Shown here: positions 29,945 through 39,907 of the stretch, piece by piece
Layout: each line of letters starts with the position of its first letter
How positions within the stretch are numbered: position 1 is the first letter of the stretch
Assembly (NCBI RefSeq): GCF_015710975.1
Contig: NZ_CP049783.1
Span: 3,267,501 to 3,331,500, forward strand
Source of the DNA: Paenibacillus polymyxa
GTDB taxonomy: Bacteria > Bacillota > Bacilli > Paenibacillales > Paenibacillaceae
Direction: 5' to 3'
Length of the DNA stretch: 64,000 bases
Notes under the pieces: model-generated
Told to the model about the DNA's origin: nothing
Database searches by the model: none
Seen by the model: the letters and a program-made list of their open reading frames with translations, nothing else
Made by a program: the position numbers and the translations under genes

Positions 29945-31189
29945 ATGGCCTTTCAAAAACCGACGGGAACACAGGACTTGCTGCCAGGCAGTGTAGAAAA
30001 ATGGCAAGTGGTCGAGGAAAAAGCTCGTGAGATTAGCCGCCGCTTTAATTACCGAGAGATTCGTACACCTATGTTCGAACAAACGAATTTGTTCGTTCGG
30101 GGCGTGGGTGAAACGACCGATGTGGTGGAAAAGGAAATGTACACTTTTGAGGATAAAGGCAAACGGAGCATGACGCTGCGTCCGGAAGGAACGGCAGGGG
30201 TTGTCCGCTCTTATGTGGAGAACAAACTGTATGGTGAACCGGATGTAACTAAGCTGTACTATATCGGCCCAATGTTCCGGTATGAGCGTCCACAAGCTGG
30301 GCGTCAGCGCCAGTTTCACCAATTTGGCATTGAAGCATTCGGGGCGATGGACCCGGCGCTGGATGCAGAAGTTATTGCTTTCGGGTATCAATTCTGCCGA
30401 GAGCTAGGCTTGAAAGGAGTACAGGTAGAAATCAACTCCGTTGGTAATGCTGCCAGCCGTGCTGCTTATCGGCAGCATTTGGTGGACTTCCTGATGCCCA
30501 TTAAGGATACGTTGACCAAGGAGAGCCAAGCGCGCATCGAGCGTAATCCGCTGCGTGTGCTGGATAGCAAAGATGATCAGGACAAATTTGGCGGGGCACC
30601 TTCGATTTTGGATAGTTTGGATGAGGAATCCAGCACTCACTTTGAGAAAGTGAAGCAAAATTTGGATGCGATGGGTGTGGAATATACAGTGAACCCACGC
30701 CTGGTACGAGGACTGGATTATTATACGCTGACAGCATTCGAATTCAAAGCCGAAGGCATTGGTGCTATTGATACGATTGGTGGAGGCGGTCGCTACAACG
30801 GATTGGTTGGAGATCTGGGCGGACCGGATCAGCCAGGGATTGGTTTTGGCATTGGGCTTGAGCGAATTCAGCTGATTTTGGAGCATCAGGGTGTCAAATT
30901 GAACGAAGCCAAGCCGCTGGATATCTATATGGTGGCTTTGGGTGAGGCGGCAGAAACGGAAGTGACCAAACAACTGTTCAAGCTGCGTCAAGCTGGATTT
31001 TCCGCAGAGCGAGATTATCTGGGGCGTAAAATGAAGGCTCAGATGAAATCGGCAGATCGCTTTAAAGCAAGATATACGGCGATTCTGGGTGATGATGAGC
31101 TGGTTAAAGGTGAAATTGCACTGAAAAACATGGAAACCGGTGAGCAACGTACCGTTAAGCTGGATCAGCTGGTGGAAGAATTAGGCTAA
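29945..31189 (+). CDS. hisS: HisS, histidyl-tRNA synthetase
   Basis: A class II aminoacyl-tRNA synthetase that charges tRNA-His. It starts MAFQKPTGTQDLLP, has motif 2 with MFRYERPQAGRQRQFHQFG near residue 110, the histidine-specific LVRGLDYYT near 258 and GGGGRYNGL near 280, and an anticodon-binding domain at the C-terminus. The length of 414 is normal. The ATG lies 10 bases after ACGGGGGG. It is the first gene after the T-box and is followed by aspS after 85 bases. Confidence 0.97.
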   Translation: MAFQKPTGTQDLLPGSVEKWQVVEEKAREISRRFNYREIRTPMFEQTNLFVRGVGETTDVVEKEMYTFEDKGKRSMTLRPEGTAGVVRSYVENKLYGEPDVTKLYYIGPMFRYERPQAGRQRQFHQFGIEAFGAMDPALDAEVIAFGYQFCRELGLKGVQVEINSVGNAASRAAYRQHLVDFLMPIKDTLTKESQARIERNPLRVLDSKDDQDKFGGAPSILDSLDEESSTHFEKVKQNLDAMGVEYTVNPRLVRGLDYYTLTAFEFKAEGIGAIDTIGGGGRYNGLVGDLGGPDQPGIGFGIGLERIQLILEHQGVKLNEAKPLDIYMVALGEAAETEVTKQLFKLRQAGFSAERDYLGRKMKAQMKSADRFKARYTAILGDDELVKGEIALKNMETGEQRTVKLDQLVEELG

Positions 31190-31274
31190 ACAACATGATG
31201 TAACATCAGTCAGGGGGAGCTTCCCTCTGGCTGTCATATAGCATTAACTACTAAACCTAACAGGAGTGTGTATT

Positions 31275-33053
31275 ATGAAAAGGAGTCATCAATGCGGCGC
31301 ATTGACTCATGCGCATATCGGAGAAACAGTTACATTGAACGGTTGGGTACAGACCCGTCGTGACTTAGGGGGCGTACTTTTTATAGATTTGCGTGACCGT
31401 AGCGGAATTGTACAAATCGTGTTTAATCCGGCCTATTCCGGTGAAGCACTGCAAATTGCGGATCGTGTTCGCAGTGAATATGTGCTTGAGGTTACTGGTA
31501 CTGTTGTCAAACGTGATGCAGAAACGATCAATACGAACCTGCCTACAGGTGAGATTGAAGTGCGTGTCACTGAAATCGAAGTATTGAATGCATCCAAAAC
31601 ACCACCGTTCTTCATTGAAGACGGCGTAGAAGTAGACGAGTCGCTGCGTTTGAAATACCGTTATCTGGACCTGCGTCGTCCGGAAATGCATCAGACGTTG
31701 AAACTGCGTTCCAAAGCAGCAAAAGTATTCCGCGACTTCCTGGACGGTGAAGATTTCATTGAGGTAGAAACACCAATTTTAACGAAAAGCTCCCCAGAGG
31801 GTGCACGTGACTATCTGGTGCCTAGCCGAGTGCATGAAGGCGAATTTTTTGCCTTGCCGCAATCGCCACAATTGTACAAGCAATTGCTGATGGTAGGCGG
31901 CCTGGAGCGCTACTACCAAGTGGCACGTTGTTTCCGTGATGAAGATTTGCGTGCTGACCGCCAGCCTGAATTTACGCAGATCGACATTGAGACTTCCTTC
32001 ATGCAACAGGATGACTTGCTGCCTATGATGGAGCGTCTGATGGTGAAATTGTTCAAAGAAACAGTTGGGGTAGAACTGGAAACCCCATTCCAACGGATTA
32101 CACATGCAGAGGCAATGGACAAGTATGGTTCTGACAAGCCTGACCTGCGTTTTGGTCTTGAGTTGATAAATGTCAATGATATCGTGGCAACCAGTGGGGT
32201 AAAAGTATTTGCTTCCGTAATTGAAAAGGGTGGCGAAGTTAAAGTCCTTAATGCCAAAGGATGTGGCACGTGGAGCCGTAAGGACATTGATGACCTGGGT
32301 CCTTTTGCAGCACGTTATGGAGCAAAGGGCTTGGCTTGGATCCAAGTGAAAGAAGGCGAATTCAAGGGGCCTATCGTTAAATTCTTCACACCGGAAGAAA
32401 TCGAAGCCTTGAAAGAGCGTACGGGAGCCGAAGAAGGCGACCTGTTGCTGTTCTCTGCGGATAATAAAAAAGTAGTTGCTGATGTTTTGGGCGCGCTTCG
32501 TCTGAAAATTGGCCGTCATTTGGGGCTCATCGACGATAACAAATTCAAATTTGCCTGGGTCGTAGACTTCCCGCTTCTGGGCTATGACGAAGAACAAAAA
32601 CGTTATGTAGCGGAGCACCATCCGTTCACTCGTCCGAAGGAAGAAGATCTGGCCCTCTTGGACACAGATCCAGGTCAAGTTCGTGCTCAGGCCTACGACA
32701 TCGTGCTGAATGGCTACGAAGTGGGTGGCGGCTCGATGCGTATTTTCAAACGTGAAGTTCAGGAGAAAATGTTCAAAGCGCTCAATCTGCCGCCTGAAGA
32801 AGTGAAGGATAAATTCGGTTACCTGCTGGATGCATTTGAATACGGTACGCCTCCACATGGTGGTATTGCCTTCGGTTTTGACCGTCTTGTTATGTTGCTT
32901 GCAGGTCGTACAAATCTGCGTGAAACCATTGCATTCCCGAAAACGGCCAGCGCGACAGACCTGCTTATGGATGCACCAGCCGAAGTGGATCAAGCTCAAT
33001 TGGATCAGCTTCATATTCGTCTTGCTCCGAAGCCTGTTGCACCTAAAGCTTAA
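31275..33053 (+). CDS. aspS: AspS, aspartyl-tRNA synthetase
   Basis: A class II synthetase charging tRNA-Asp (and tRNA-Asn if non-discriminating). The N-terminal OB domain has [13 protein letters not shown], the flipping loop region has [13 protein letters not shown], motif 2 is [19 protein letters not shown], a GAD insertion lies in the middle, and motif 3 is [16 protein letters not shown]. The length is 592 residues. An earlier GTG exists, but AGGAG lies 8 bases before the ATG at 31275. It shares the hisS transcript; a hairpin without a T-tail lies between the two genes at about 31209-31240. Confidence 0.97.
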   Translation: MKRSHQCGALTHAHIGETVTLNGWVQTRRDLGGVLFIDLRDRSGIVQIVFNPAYSGEALQIADRVRSEYVLEVTGTVVKRDAETINTNLPTGEIEVRVTEIEVLNASKTPPFFIEDGVEVDESLRLKYRYLDLRRPEMHQTLKLRSKAAKVFRDFLDGEDFIEVETPILTKSSPEGARDYLVPSRVHEGEFFALPQSPQLYKQLLMVGGLERYYQVARCFRDEDLRADRQPEFTQIDIETSFMQQDDLLPMMERLMVKLFKETVGVELETPFQRITHAEAMDKYGSDKPDLRFGLELINVNDIVATSGVKVFASVIEKGGEVKVLNAKGCGTWSRKDIDDLGPFAARYGAKGLAWIQVKEGEFKGPIVKFFTPEEIEALKERTGAEEGDLLLFSADNKKVVADVLGALRLKIGRHLGLIDDNKFKFAWVVDFPLLGYDEEQKRYVAEHHPFTRPKEEDLALLDTDPGQVRAQAYDIVLNGYEVGGGSMRIFKREVQEKMFKALNLPPEEVKDKFGYLLDAFEYGTPPHGGIAFGFDRLVMLLAGRTNLRETIAFPKTASATDLLMDAPAEVDQAQLDQLHIRLAPKPVAPKA

Positions 33054-33211
33054 AACAAGCGTTGGATTTTGCAAGTGCAAGTTGCCATCTGTTGGCATGT
33101 AAATAGATTATAAAATGCCTTGAACCCGTTACCCTTTTATGGATAATGGGTTCGTGGTTTGTATGCTGGAGTTCAAGCATAGAGTTTAAACCAGTGAGGG
33201 AGGATTACCAT

Positions 33212-33961
33212 ATGCTGCATCAATTTTCACGCACGGAACTGGCCATCGGGACGGAAGGTCTGGAGGTTATGAAAAATAGCACGGTAGCTGTATTGGGTAT
33301 CGGCGGTGTCGGTTCGATTGCAGTGGAAGCGCTGGCGCGGACGGGTGTTGGACGCATTATTTTGATTGATAAGGATGTCGTAGATATTACCAATATTAAT
33401 CGCCAAATTCATGCGCTGACGACAACAGTAGGTCAAAAAAAGGCTGATCTGATGGTAGAGCGTGTGAAGCTGATTAATCCTGAATGTGAAGCAATTGCAC
33501 TGAACATGTTTTATACGGAAGAAACATATGAGGAGCTATTCAAGTACGATCTGGATTATGTGCTGGATGCTTCGGATACGATTATTTACAAAGTTCATTT
33601 GATTAAAGAATGCTTGAAACGGGGAATTCCGATGATCTCCAGTATGGGTGCTGCGAATAAAATGGACCCAAGCCGTTTTCAAGTTTCCGATATTTCCAAG
33701 ACAAGAATGGACCCGATTGCCCGTGTCATCCGCACCAAGCTGCGCAAAGAAGGTATTACCAAAGGCGTCAAGGTTGTATTCTCTGATGAGGAGCCAATGA
33801 AGCCGCGTGAAGAAATTACCAAAAAAATTGTACCTGCCAACGCACCTGAAATCCGGAAAGCGAAGCAACCACCTGCAAGCAATGCTTTTGTACCTCCGGT
33901 AGCAGGATTGATTATGGTCAGCGTAGCTGTCAAGGACCTGTTAGAGCACGCTGGTGTATAA
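33212..33961 (+). CDS. tcdA: TcdA, tRNA threonylcarbamoyladenosine dehydratase
   Basis: TcdA, an E1-like ThiF-family enzyme, dehydrates t6A37 of tRNA to its cyclic form using ATP. The nucleotide-binding motif is VLGIGGVGSIAVEALARTG, followed by DKDVVDITNINRQ, the family marks of this group. The C-terminus ends NAFVPPVAGLIMVSVAV as in CsdL/TcdA. The frame is open upstream, but the ATG at 33212 is preceded by GGGAGGATTACC and gives the usual 249 residues. aspS-tcdA adjacency matches B. subtilis aspS-yrvM. Confidence 0.93.
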   Translation: MLHQFSRTELAIGTEGLEVMKNSTVAVLGIGGVGSIAVEALARTGVGRIILIDKDVVDITNINRQIHALTTTVGQKKADLMVERVKLINPECEAIALNMFYTEETYEELFKYDLDYVLDASDTIIYKVHLIKECLKRGIPMISSMGAANKMDPSRFQVSDISKTRMDPIARVIRTKLRKEGITKGVKVVFSDEEPMKPREEITKKIVPANAPEIRKAKQPPASNAFVPPVAGLIMVSVAVKDLLEHAGV

Positions 33962-34023
33962 GCTTGAAATGTAGCATGACAGTACATTCGTTAGATTTAC
34001 AGTAGTATGTTTCAACCTAAGAC

Positions 34024-34075
34024 CTGTAGTTCTGTGCATCACTTCTTGGTGTCACAGTAGGCTACAGCTCTTTTT
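34024..34075 (+). terminator. Terminator after tcdA
   Basis: CTGTAG pairs with CTACAG, CTGTG with CACAG, and TCAC with GGTG in one long stem, then TTTTTG. Confidence 0.85.
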
Positions 34076-34133
34076 GTTTTGAAAAAAGCAGCTTACTGCA
34101 AACAGATTGAACAACTTGCTGGAGGGTTTTGGT

Positions 34134-35432
34134 ATGAAGGATGGGCTATGGTCCAGAAGTCTCGGTTTCAAGCCCGAGCATCATTGGAAAAAGGAATTAG
34201 CCGCGGGTGCCATTTCTTATTTTTCCGTTGTATATATTATTATGGTTAATGCAACCATTTTGGCAGATGCCGGGATCCCTCTTCAAGGGGCAATGCTCGG
34301 GACGCTGCTGACCTCGATGATCGGCTGTCTGCTGATGGCTTTTGGCGGAAAGTCTCCCATGGTCGTTGTACCAGGTATGGGAATTAATGCCTTTTTCACT
34401 TACACACTCGTACATTCCATGAAGCTGAGCTGGCAGGAAGCGTTGATGGTGGTTGCCGTCACAGGAGTGATATTTGCCGTTGTGGCGTTTACATCATTGT
34501 ACAAGCTGATCAGTCAGGCGATTCCCTATAATTTGCAGCATGGAATTACGGTGGGGATTGGTCTGTTTTTGACCTTTATCGGTCTGCAAAAAAGTGGGAT
34601 CGTAATTGCACATCAAACGACTTTTGTGGCTATTGGTCATTTCAATGATCCCAAGGTGATTACGGCCTGTGTAACGTTGCTACTCGCGATTGTATTATTT
34701 GTACGTAACGTTCAGGGCGGTTTGCTTATCAGCATTTTGGCAGGAACTGGGCTTGCATACGTACTGGGAGCTGTAGAACCAACAAGCACGGTACGAACCT
34801 CTGAAACGGTGCGACAGTATGGGCAATTGTTTGGGGAGCTTTCCTTTTCAGGTATCGCTTCGGTAGCCTTCTGGATCGCTGTTTTTTTGCTGTTACTGAT
34901 TGTGTTGTTTGAGAATGTTGGAATGATTACTGCACAGACCAACATGATTGGAAGACCGGATTCTTTTAAGAATAGCTTGCGTGTATTGGCTGTGACCAAT
35001 ATTTTTGCTGGTATTCTGGGCAGCAGTCCCGCGGTAGCCGCTGCGGAGTCGACGGCTGGTATTGCGGCAGGCGGACGTTCAGGAATGACCCCGCTGGTAA
35101 CTGCAATTTTATTCGGAGCGACATTTTTCTTTATTCCACTATTGGCTTATATTCCTGACAGTGCCATTGCACCTGTATTAATCATTATCGGAGGCCTAAT
35201 GGTACAAAATGTGCGAGAGATGGATTTCAGTGATTTTACTGAATCCTTTCCTGCATTTCTGATCATGGTGATGATGCCCTTTACTTACAGTATTGTAGAC
35301 GGGATGGCATTTGGTTTTATTGCATATCCCGTAGCCAAGCTGGCAGCAGGACGGGGCAAGGAAGTGCCTGTCGCATTATATATCATTTCTGTACTGTTTG
35401 TGGCTAACTTTGTGCTTCATTCTCTGGTGTAG
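34134..35432 (+). CDS. AzgA-type purine permease
   Basis: A nucleobase-cation symporter-2 protein of the AzgA group, which imports hypoxanthine, guanine or adenine (B. subtilis PbuG and PbuO). Markers are GAISYFSVVYIIMVNATIL at the N-terminus, MVVVPGMGINAFFTYT near 78, and LGSSPAVAAAESTAGIAAGGRSG near 300. The 432 residues give about 12-14 membrane segments. The start is ATG at 34134, since GGAGGG lies 7 bases upstream. No purine riboswitch fits in the short leader. The exact purine is not determined. Confidence 0.9.
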   Translation: MKDGLWSRSLGFKPEHHWKKELAAGAISYFSVVYIIMVNATILADAGIPLQGAMLGTLLTSMIGCLLMAFGGKSPMVVVPGMGINAFFTYTLVHSMKLSWQEALMVVAVTGVIFAVVAFTSLYKLISQAIPYNLQHGITVGIGLFLTFIGLQKSGIVIAHQTTFVAIGHFNDPKVITACVTLLLAIVLFVRNVQGGLLISILAGTGLAYVLGAVEPTSTVRTSETVRQYGQLFGELSFSGIASVAFWIAVFLLLLIVLFENVGMITAQTNMIGRPDSFKNSLRVLAVTNIFAGILGSSPAVAAAESTAGIAAGGRSGMTPLVTAILFGATFFFIPLLAYIPDSAIAPVLIIIGGLMVQNVREMDFSDFTESFPAFLIMVMMPFTYSIVDGMAFGFIAYPVAKLAAGRGKEVPVALYIISVLFVANFVLHSLV

Positions 35433-35461
35433 TAAACTCGAAGATAGGTTGTACTGTTCAT

Positions 35462-35490
35462 ACCCGCGCAGAGCGCGGGTGTTGTTGTTT
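35462..35490 (+). terminator. Terminator after purine permease
   Basis: A perfect 8-pair GC-rich stem (ACCCGCGC with GCGCGGGT) on a 3-base loop, followed by GTTGTTGTTTG. The tail is T-rich but interrupted. Confidence 0.65.
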
Positions 35491-35529
35491 GAACAAGAAT
35501 GGTCAGACAGGAAGCGAGGTTGATGGTTT

Positions 35530-37356
35530 ATGGAAAAAGAACAACATGGGCGACAAGATGAGCAGGAAGATCGGATGAAGGAAAAGCCGGGTAAAAGGCC
35601 GGACAAGGCTGGTATGGGTCGGTTTATCAAACTGATTGCGAGTGCGCATCCGCCCAAGGCCATTCTGATCATCGCCCTGATACTGACCCTGGTTCAGACG
35701 ATTGCTGGTTTAATCGTACCAATGATGACTAAAGGGTTGATCGATGGCTTAACCTTTTCTTCACTGAACCGTATGGTCATTATTGGTTTGCTTGGCGCTT
35801 TTGTGCTTCAAGCGGTAGCTTCGGCAGTTTCGATCTATATGTTGAACTACGCCGGGCACAAAATAGTGGCTAATTTGCGCAAACGCTTATGGCATAAAAT
35901 TTTATCTCTACCCATTCCATACTTTGACCGGAATCGGTCAGGAGATACGATGAGTCGTGTCACTAATGATACAAGCCTGATTATGAACTTAATTACCGAG
36001 TATCTCGTGAATCTGATCTCTAATGTGATTGCCATTATTGGTGGTATTGCATTGTTATTTTATCTGGATTGGGTGATGACGCTCATTATTCTGACCATTG
36101 TTCCGCTAACAGCCCTGATTTTATTTCCGGTAGGCAGAAAAATGTATCGTATCTCCAAAAAACAACAGGATGAGATGGCAGATCTGACCTCTGTGCTGAG
36201 TCAGGTTATCGGCGAAATCAGGCTGGTGAAGGCCTACGGAACGGAAAGCAGAGAGGCACAGGCCGGGGAGGATCGCATTTACCGTATGTTCCGCTTCGGG
36301 TTGCAGGAGTCGCGTATATTGGCCCTTGTAGGTCCCATTTCTACCTTTTTGCTGACTGCGGTGCTCGTTATTATACTGGGTGTTGGTGGTGTTCGCGTTG
36401 CATCGGGTGTACTGACCGCGGGTGATTTGGTGGCTTTTATTTTGCTACTGTTTCAGGTAATTACACCGATGGCCCAATTCACGACCTTGTATTCACGTCT
36501 GCAAAAGGTGGTTGGGGCCACTGAACGGATTCAGACTATTTTAGACCATGAAGAGGAACCACTTGAATTGAAGCAGGAAGCGGCAAAAGAGAGCAGAGAT
36601 ATTGTATTTCGTGATGTCGCTTTTTCCTATACTGAAGGTGAAGAGGTTCTTCATCGTGCAAACCTGGTCATTCCGGCTAACCGAACGACAGCATTCGTGG
36701 GACCGAGCGGGAGTGGGAAGTCCACCTTGTTTTCATTGTTGGAGCGCTTCTATGTGCCAGATACAGGGGAAATTCGTTATGGAGACGAATCGATATCGTC
36801 ATATACACTGTCCTCCTGGCGCTCGAAGATTGGTTATGTATCACAGGAGAGCTCGATGATGACCGGAACGGTTAGAGATAATATTACGTATGGCTTGGGG
36901 CGCGAAGCTGATTTGGAAGAAGTCAGACGAGCTGCCATGATGGCGTATGCGGATACATTTATTATGGATCTACCTCAAGGCTACGATACGGAGGTAGGGG
37001 AACGGGGAATGAAGCTGTCCGGCGGGCAGCGACAACGGATCGCCATTGCGCGTGCGCTTCTTCGCAGTCCTGACATCCTCATGCTGGATGAGGCTACCTC
37101 TAGCCTGGACAGCTCATCCGAGCATGAGGTGCAGAAGGCCTTAGCGAACTTGATGGAAGGACGCACGACGATTGTCATTGCACACCGATTGTCTACGGTG
37201 GTCCACTCCGATCAAATTATCGTGTTGGACAAAGGCAATGTGACTGGTGCAGGAACCCATGCCGAGTTATTAGAAACCCATCAGGTGTACCGCGAGTTGG
37301 CTCAAAAGCAGTTTGTGGAGATGGGAGAAAAGCTTCATACTTTTGTGAAAGAGTAG
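35530..37356 (+). CDS. BmrA-type ABC exporter half-transporter
   Basis: A homodimeric type IV ABC exporter of 608 residues. Six membrane segments occupy about residues 40-330. The nucleotide-binding domain has Walker A GPSGSGKSTL near 393, the signature LSGGQRQRIAIARAL near 497, Walker B ILMLDEATSSLDS, and an H-loop in IVIAHRLSTV. It resembles B. subtilis BmrA/YvcC, a multidrug and antibiotic exporter, though the substrate cannot be read from sequence. The first 30 residues are very hydrophilic and charged. The start is ATG at 35530; a later in-frame ATG at 35575 is also possible. Confidence 0.88.
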   Translation: MEKEQHGRQDEQEDRMKEKPGKRPDKAGMGRFIKLIASAHPPKAILIIALILTLVQTIAGLIVPMMTKGLIDGLTFSSLNRMVIIGLLGAFVLQAVASAVSIYMLNYAGHKIVANLRKRLWHKILSLPIPYFDRNRSGDTMSRVTNDTSLIMNLITEYLVNLISNVIAIIGGIALLFYLDWVMTLIILTIVPLTALILFPVGRKMYRISKKQQDEMADLTSVLSQVIGEIRLVKAYGTESREAQAGEDRIYRMFRFGLQESRILALVGPISTFLLTAVLVIILGVGGVRVASGVLTAGDLVAFILLLFQVITPMAQFTTLYSRLQKVVGATERIQTILDHEEEPLELKQEAAKESRDIVFRDVAFSYTEGEEVLHRANLVIPANRTTAFVGPSGSGKSTLFSLLERFYVPDTGEIRYGDESISSYTLSSWRSKIGYVSQESSMMTGTVRDNITYGLGREADLEEVRRAAMMAYADTFIMDLPQGYDTEVGERGMKLSGGQRQRIAIARALLRSPDILMLDEATSSLDSSSEHEVQKALANLMEGRTTIVIAHRLSTVVHSDQIIVLDKGNVTGAGTHAELLETHQVYRELAQKQFVEMGEKLHTFVKE

Positions 37357-37489
37357 GGAATTGGGCGTATTAGGAAATAAGGTTGGATTTTTGTGGTCAA
37401 ATGTGTTACGCTTACTTTCCTTTTTTTGTATCGGAGCAAGTGGATGAGATGCAGAAATCGAGACTTGATATTCTTAGGAGGTAACTGAA

Positions 37490-39631
37490 ATGGAGAATAA
37501 GTTTCAAAGTGCCTATCAAGAAGAACAGCATAGGCTGTCGCTTGCTATGGAGGAAATTGATCGGAGATTGGAACGGCTTCGCAATACGCCAGTGTACACC
37601 GGGCATGACTTTACGGAGCAAGTACTGGAATCTGCACGGGAGGAAAAACGCCAGGCTTTGACCAAAAGCTCGCAGGAGCCTTATTTTGGGCGTATGGATT
37701 TTGACGAGCGCGGTAGAGGTCAGCGCAAGCCACTTTATATCGGTAAGATCGGGGTGGAGCGTGAAGAAACGTCAGCATATCCGCTGGTGATTGATTGGCG
37801 TGCACCGATTGCCAGTTTGTTTTATTCGTTTACAGGTGGTGAAGAAACGGCGTCCTACGAAGCTCCTGAGGGAACTGTCGAGGGCTTGGTGTATCTGAAA
37901 CGCAACGTTGTCATTCGTAAAAGAATCCTGGAACGGGTAGCTGATACGTACAATCGTGAAAGTGACGAGCCTGCCGTTTCTGATGAGTTTCTCGTTTATC
38001 GTTTGGGAGAGAACAAGGATAACCGTTTACGGGATATCGTATCTACCATTCAAGCGGAGCAGGATCAGATCATCCGCGCGGCTAAAAATACAGCCCTCGT
38101 TATTCAAGGGGTAGCCGGTAGTGGCAAGACGACCGTAGCGCTCCATCGACTCGCATTTTTGCTGTATCAATACAAGGATCAGGTGTCGGCGGACAAAATG
38201 GTTATTTTCGCACCAAACCACATGTTTCTCGATTATATTTCAGATGTACTTCCAGAGCTGGGGGTTGGAAATATTCAGCAAAGTACATTTGCAGACTGGG
38301 CGTTAGGCTTGCTGGGGCTGGATTTACCTCTGGCAGATCCTACCGAAACGTTATCTTATTGGTTTGAAAGTGGCAGCTTGAGAACGGAATCTATGGATGA
38401 GGCGCCGGGTAGATTTAAGGGATCGGTTCATTTTATGAAGCTGCTTCAGGATTTTGTGGAACGACTGGAGCCTATCTCGGTGCCTGAGGGCGACTTTTCA
38501 CCTTGGGATGGGGCGGTGCTGCCGCGAACTGAGATTTTGAATTGGTTCAATGAGGAATATAAGCCCTATCCGCTCGCGAAGCGGAAGGAGCGTGTGCTGG
38601 CAAGAGTCCATCGCTGGATTGAAATGGAACTGAAAAAGTCACCTTCGGCGGCTGCGCTCAAGGAACGAAAGAAAAAAGCCGGATCTCGGGAAAAGGCGTA
38701 TGCTAAAAAATGGCCACAATATGACGCACTGACGCTTTATAAGCAGCTTTTTCAGGCAACTAAAGGATTACCTGCAGAGACCGCTGCGGAAATGAAGGCT
38801 TCTTTGCCGGCTCCCATCTTTAAGGCCACACAGTCAGACCTGCGAAATCAGATCATCCGTGAAGAGGATCTGACTGCGTTGGTGTATCTTCACGTGCTGA
38901 TTCATGAGGTAGAATCATCTCAACGTTTTGACCATGTGGTCATTGATGAAGCGCAGGATTTTTCACCTTTTCATATCGCCCTCCTGGATTTGTTTGTAAA
39001 AGGGCATTCCTTTACAATACTGGGCGATTTATCGCAGGGAATTCATGAATATCGTGGTGTACATGCATGGGAGGAAATGAGTTCACTATTTGTGCCTGAA
39101 CAAACAGGGTATTTTGCACTTACACGGAGTTATAGATCAACTTTGGAAATTATAGAATTTGCAAATACAATTTTGGAGCAGGGAGTACGTGGCGGCATTA
39201 CAGCGGTTCCGGTATTTCGTAGCGGTGATCCGGTGCGTACTGTGTCTTACGACTCGTCCATGCGTGAACAGAGTTTACTTACCGCTCTAAAAGAGCTTTC
39301 CTCCAAGGAGTATCGTACTGTTTCCGTACTGACACGTACCTTAAAAGAAGCTGTAGAGCTGCATGAGGTTTTCACCAGTGCGGGGTTGGATGTCCATTTG
39401 ATTGATGGTGGTAAAAAGCAATATGAAGGCGGCTTGTCTGTACTGCCTGTATATCTGTCCAAAGGCCTGGAGTTTGATGCAGTTATTATGGCCGATGCCG
39501 ACCAGGATCATTATGGAGAACGGACTTGGGATGCCAAGCTGTTGTATGTGGGATGTACCCGTGCGCTGCATGAGCTGTGGCTATTGCATGACGGTCCACT
39601 TCCAAGTTACGTACAGACGCAAACGGAGTAA
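37490..39631 (+). CDS. helD: HelD-type RNA polymerase recycling helicase
   Basis: HelD is a superfamily 1 ATPase that removes RNA polymerase from stalled or post-termination complexes. It begins with a charged coiled-coil arm (residues 1-60, rich in Glu and Arg), as in HelD. Walker A is GVAGSGKTTVALHRLAFLLY near 205, Walker B VVIDEAQDFSPF near 485, and later helicase motifs include LTRSYRST and LSKGLEFDAVI. The length of 713 is slightly below B. subtilis HelD (774). AGGAGG sits 8 bases before the ATG. A UvrD-like DNA helicase is the alternative, but the coiled-coil N-terminus favours HelD. Confidence 0.88.
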   Translation: MENKFQSAYQEEQHRLSLAMEEIDRRLERLRNTPVYTGHDFTEQVLESAREEKRQALTKSSQEPYFGRMDFDERGRGQRKPLYIGKIGVEREETSAYPLVIDWRAPIASLFYSFTGGEETASYEAPEGTVEGLVYLKRNVVIRKRILERVADTYNRESDEPAVSDEFLVYRLGENKDNRLRDIVSTIQAEQDQIIRAAKNTALVIQGVAGSGKTTVALHRLAFLLYQYKDQVSADKMVIFAPNHMFLDYISDVLPELGVGNIQQSTFADWALGLLGLDLPLADPTETLSYWFESGSLRTESMDEAPGRFKGSVHFMKLLQDFVERLEPISVPEGDFSPWDGAVLPRTEILNWFNEEYKPYPLAKRKERVLARVHRWIEMELKKSPSAAALKERKKKAGSREKAYAKKWPQYDALTLYKQLFQATKGLPAETAAEMKASLPAPIFKATQSDLRNQIIREEDLTALVYLHVLIHEVESSQRFDHVVIDEAQDFSPFHIALLDLFVKGHSFTILGDLSQGIHEYRGVHAWEEMSSLFVPEQTGYFALTRSYRSTLEIIEFANTILEQGVRGGITAVPVFRSGDPVRTVSYDSSMREQSLLTALKELSSKEYRTVSVLTRTLKEAVELHEVFTSAGLDVHLIDGGKKQYEGGLSVLPVYLSKGLEFDAVIMADADQDHYGERTWDAKLLYVGCTRALHELWLLHDGPLPSYVQTQTE

Positions 39632-39657
39632 TTAGAACGCTGAAGGTCATGCCAACC

Positions 39658-39705
39658 AAAGAACAGCCACGAAATTCATTTTTCGTCCTAGGCTGTTCTT
39701 TCTTT
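39658..39705 (+). terminator. Terminator after helD
   Basis: AAAGAACAGCC pairs with GGCTGTTCTTT, with an inner ACGAAA/TTTCGT pair, followed by CTTTTT. It could act on both strands. Confidence 0.88.
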
Positions 39706-39907
39706 TTAGTTGAATCACATGTAAGGCTACAGTTATACCGTGACCAGGCTATCTGCAACTTGTTAACCGATATGGTAGAATAAGAGGCGGTTTATAATCG
39801 TTTTAATACAGTAGATCGATTGGATTTTCATGTCTTTTAGCTGTATGGGCGAACTTGTTTTCAATGAAAAAAAGTGTTCGTTCATAAATGATAAGGAAGT
39901 GAATGAA

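Noticed and set aside
30404..31147. A 247-codon open frame on the minus strand across hisS
   Set aside because: Antisense shadow of hisS with no family-like motif.
31209..31240. Terminator between hisS and aspS
   Set aside because: An imperfect CAG...CTG hairpin exists without a T-tail; co-transcription is more likely.
31779..33098. A 439-codon open frame on the minus strand across aspS
   Set aside because: It lies fully antisense to a certain aspS, has no ribosome site and the product (His-, Phe- and Gln-rich) looks like a codon shadow.
33121..33153. Terminator after aspS
   Set aside because: GAACCC...GGGTTC forms a stem but no T-run follows, so I did not call it.
34081..34133. Purine riboswitch before the AzgA-type permease
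   Set aside because: The space between the tcdA terminator and the start is about 58 bases, too short for the aptamer.
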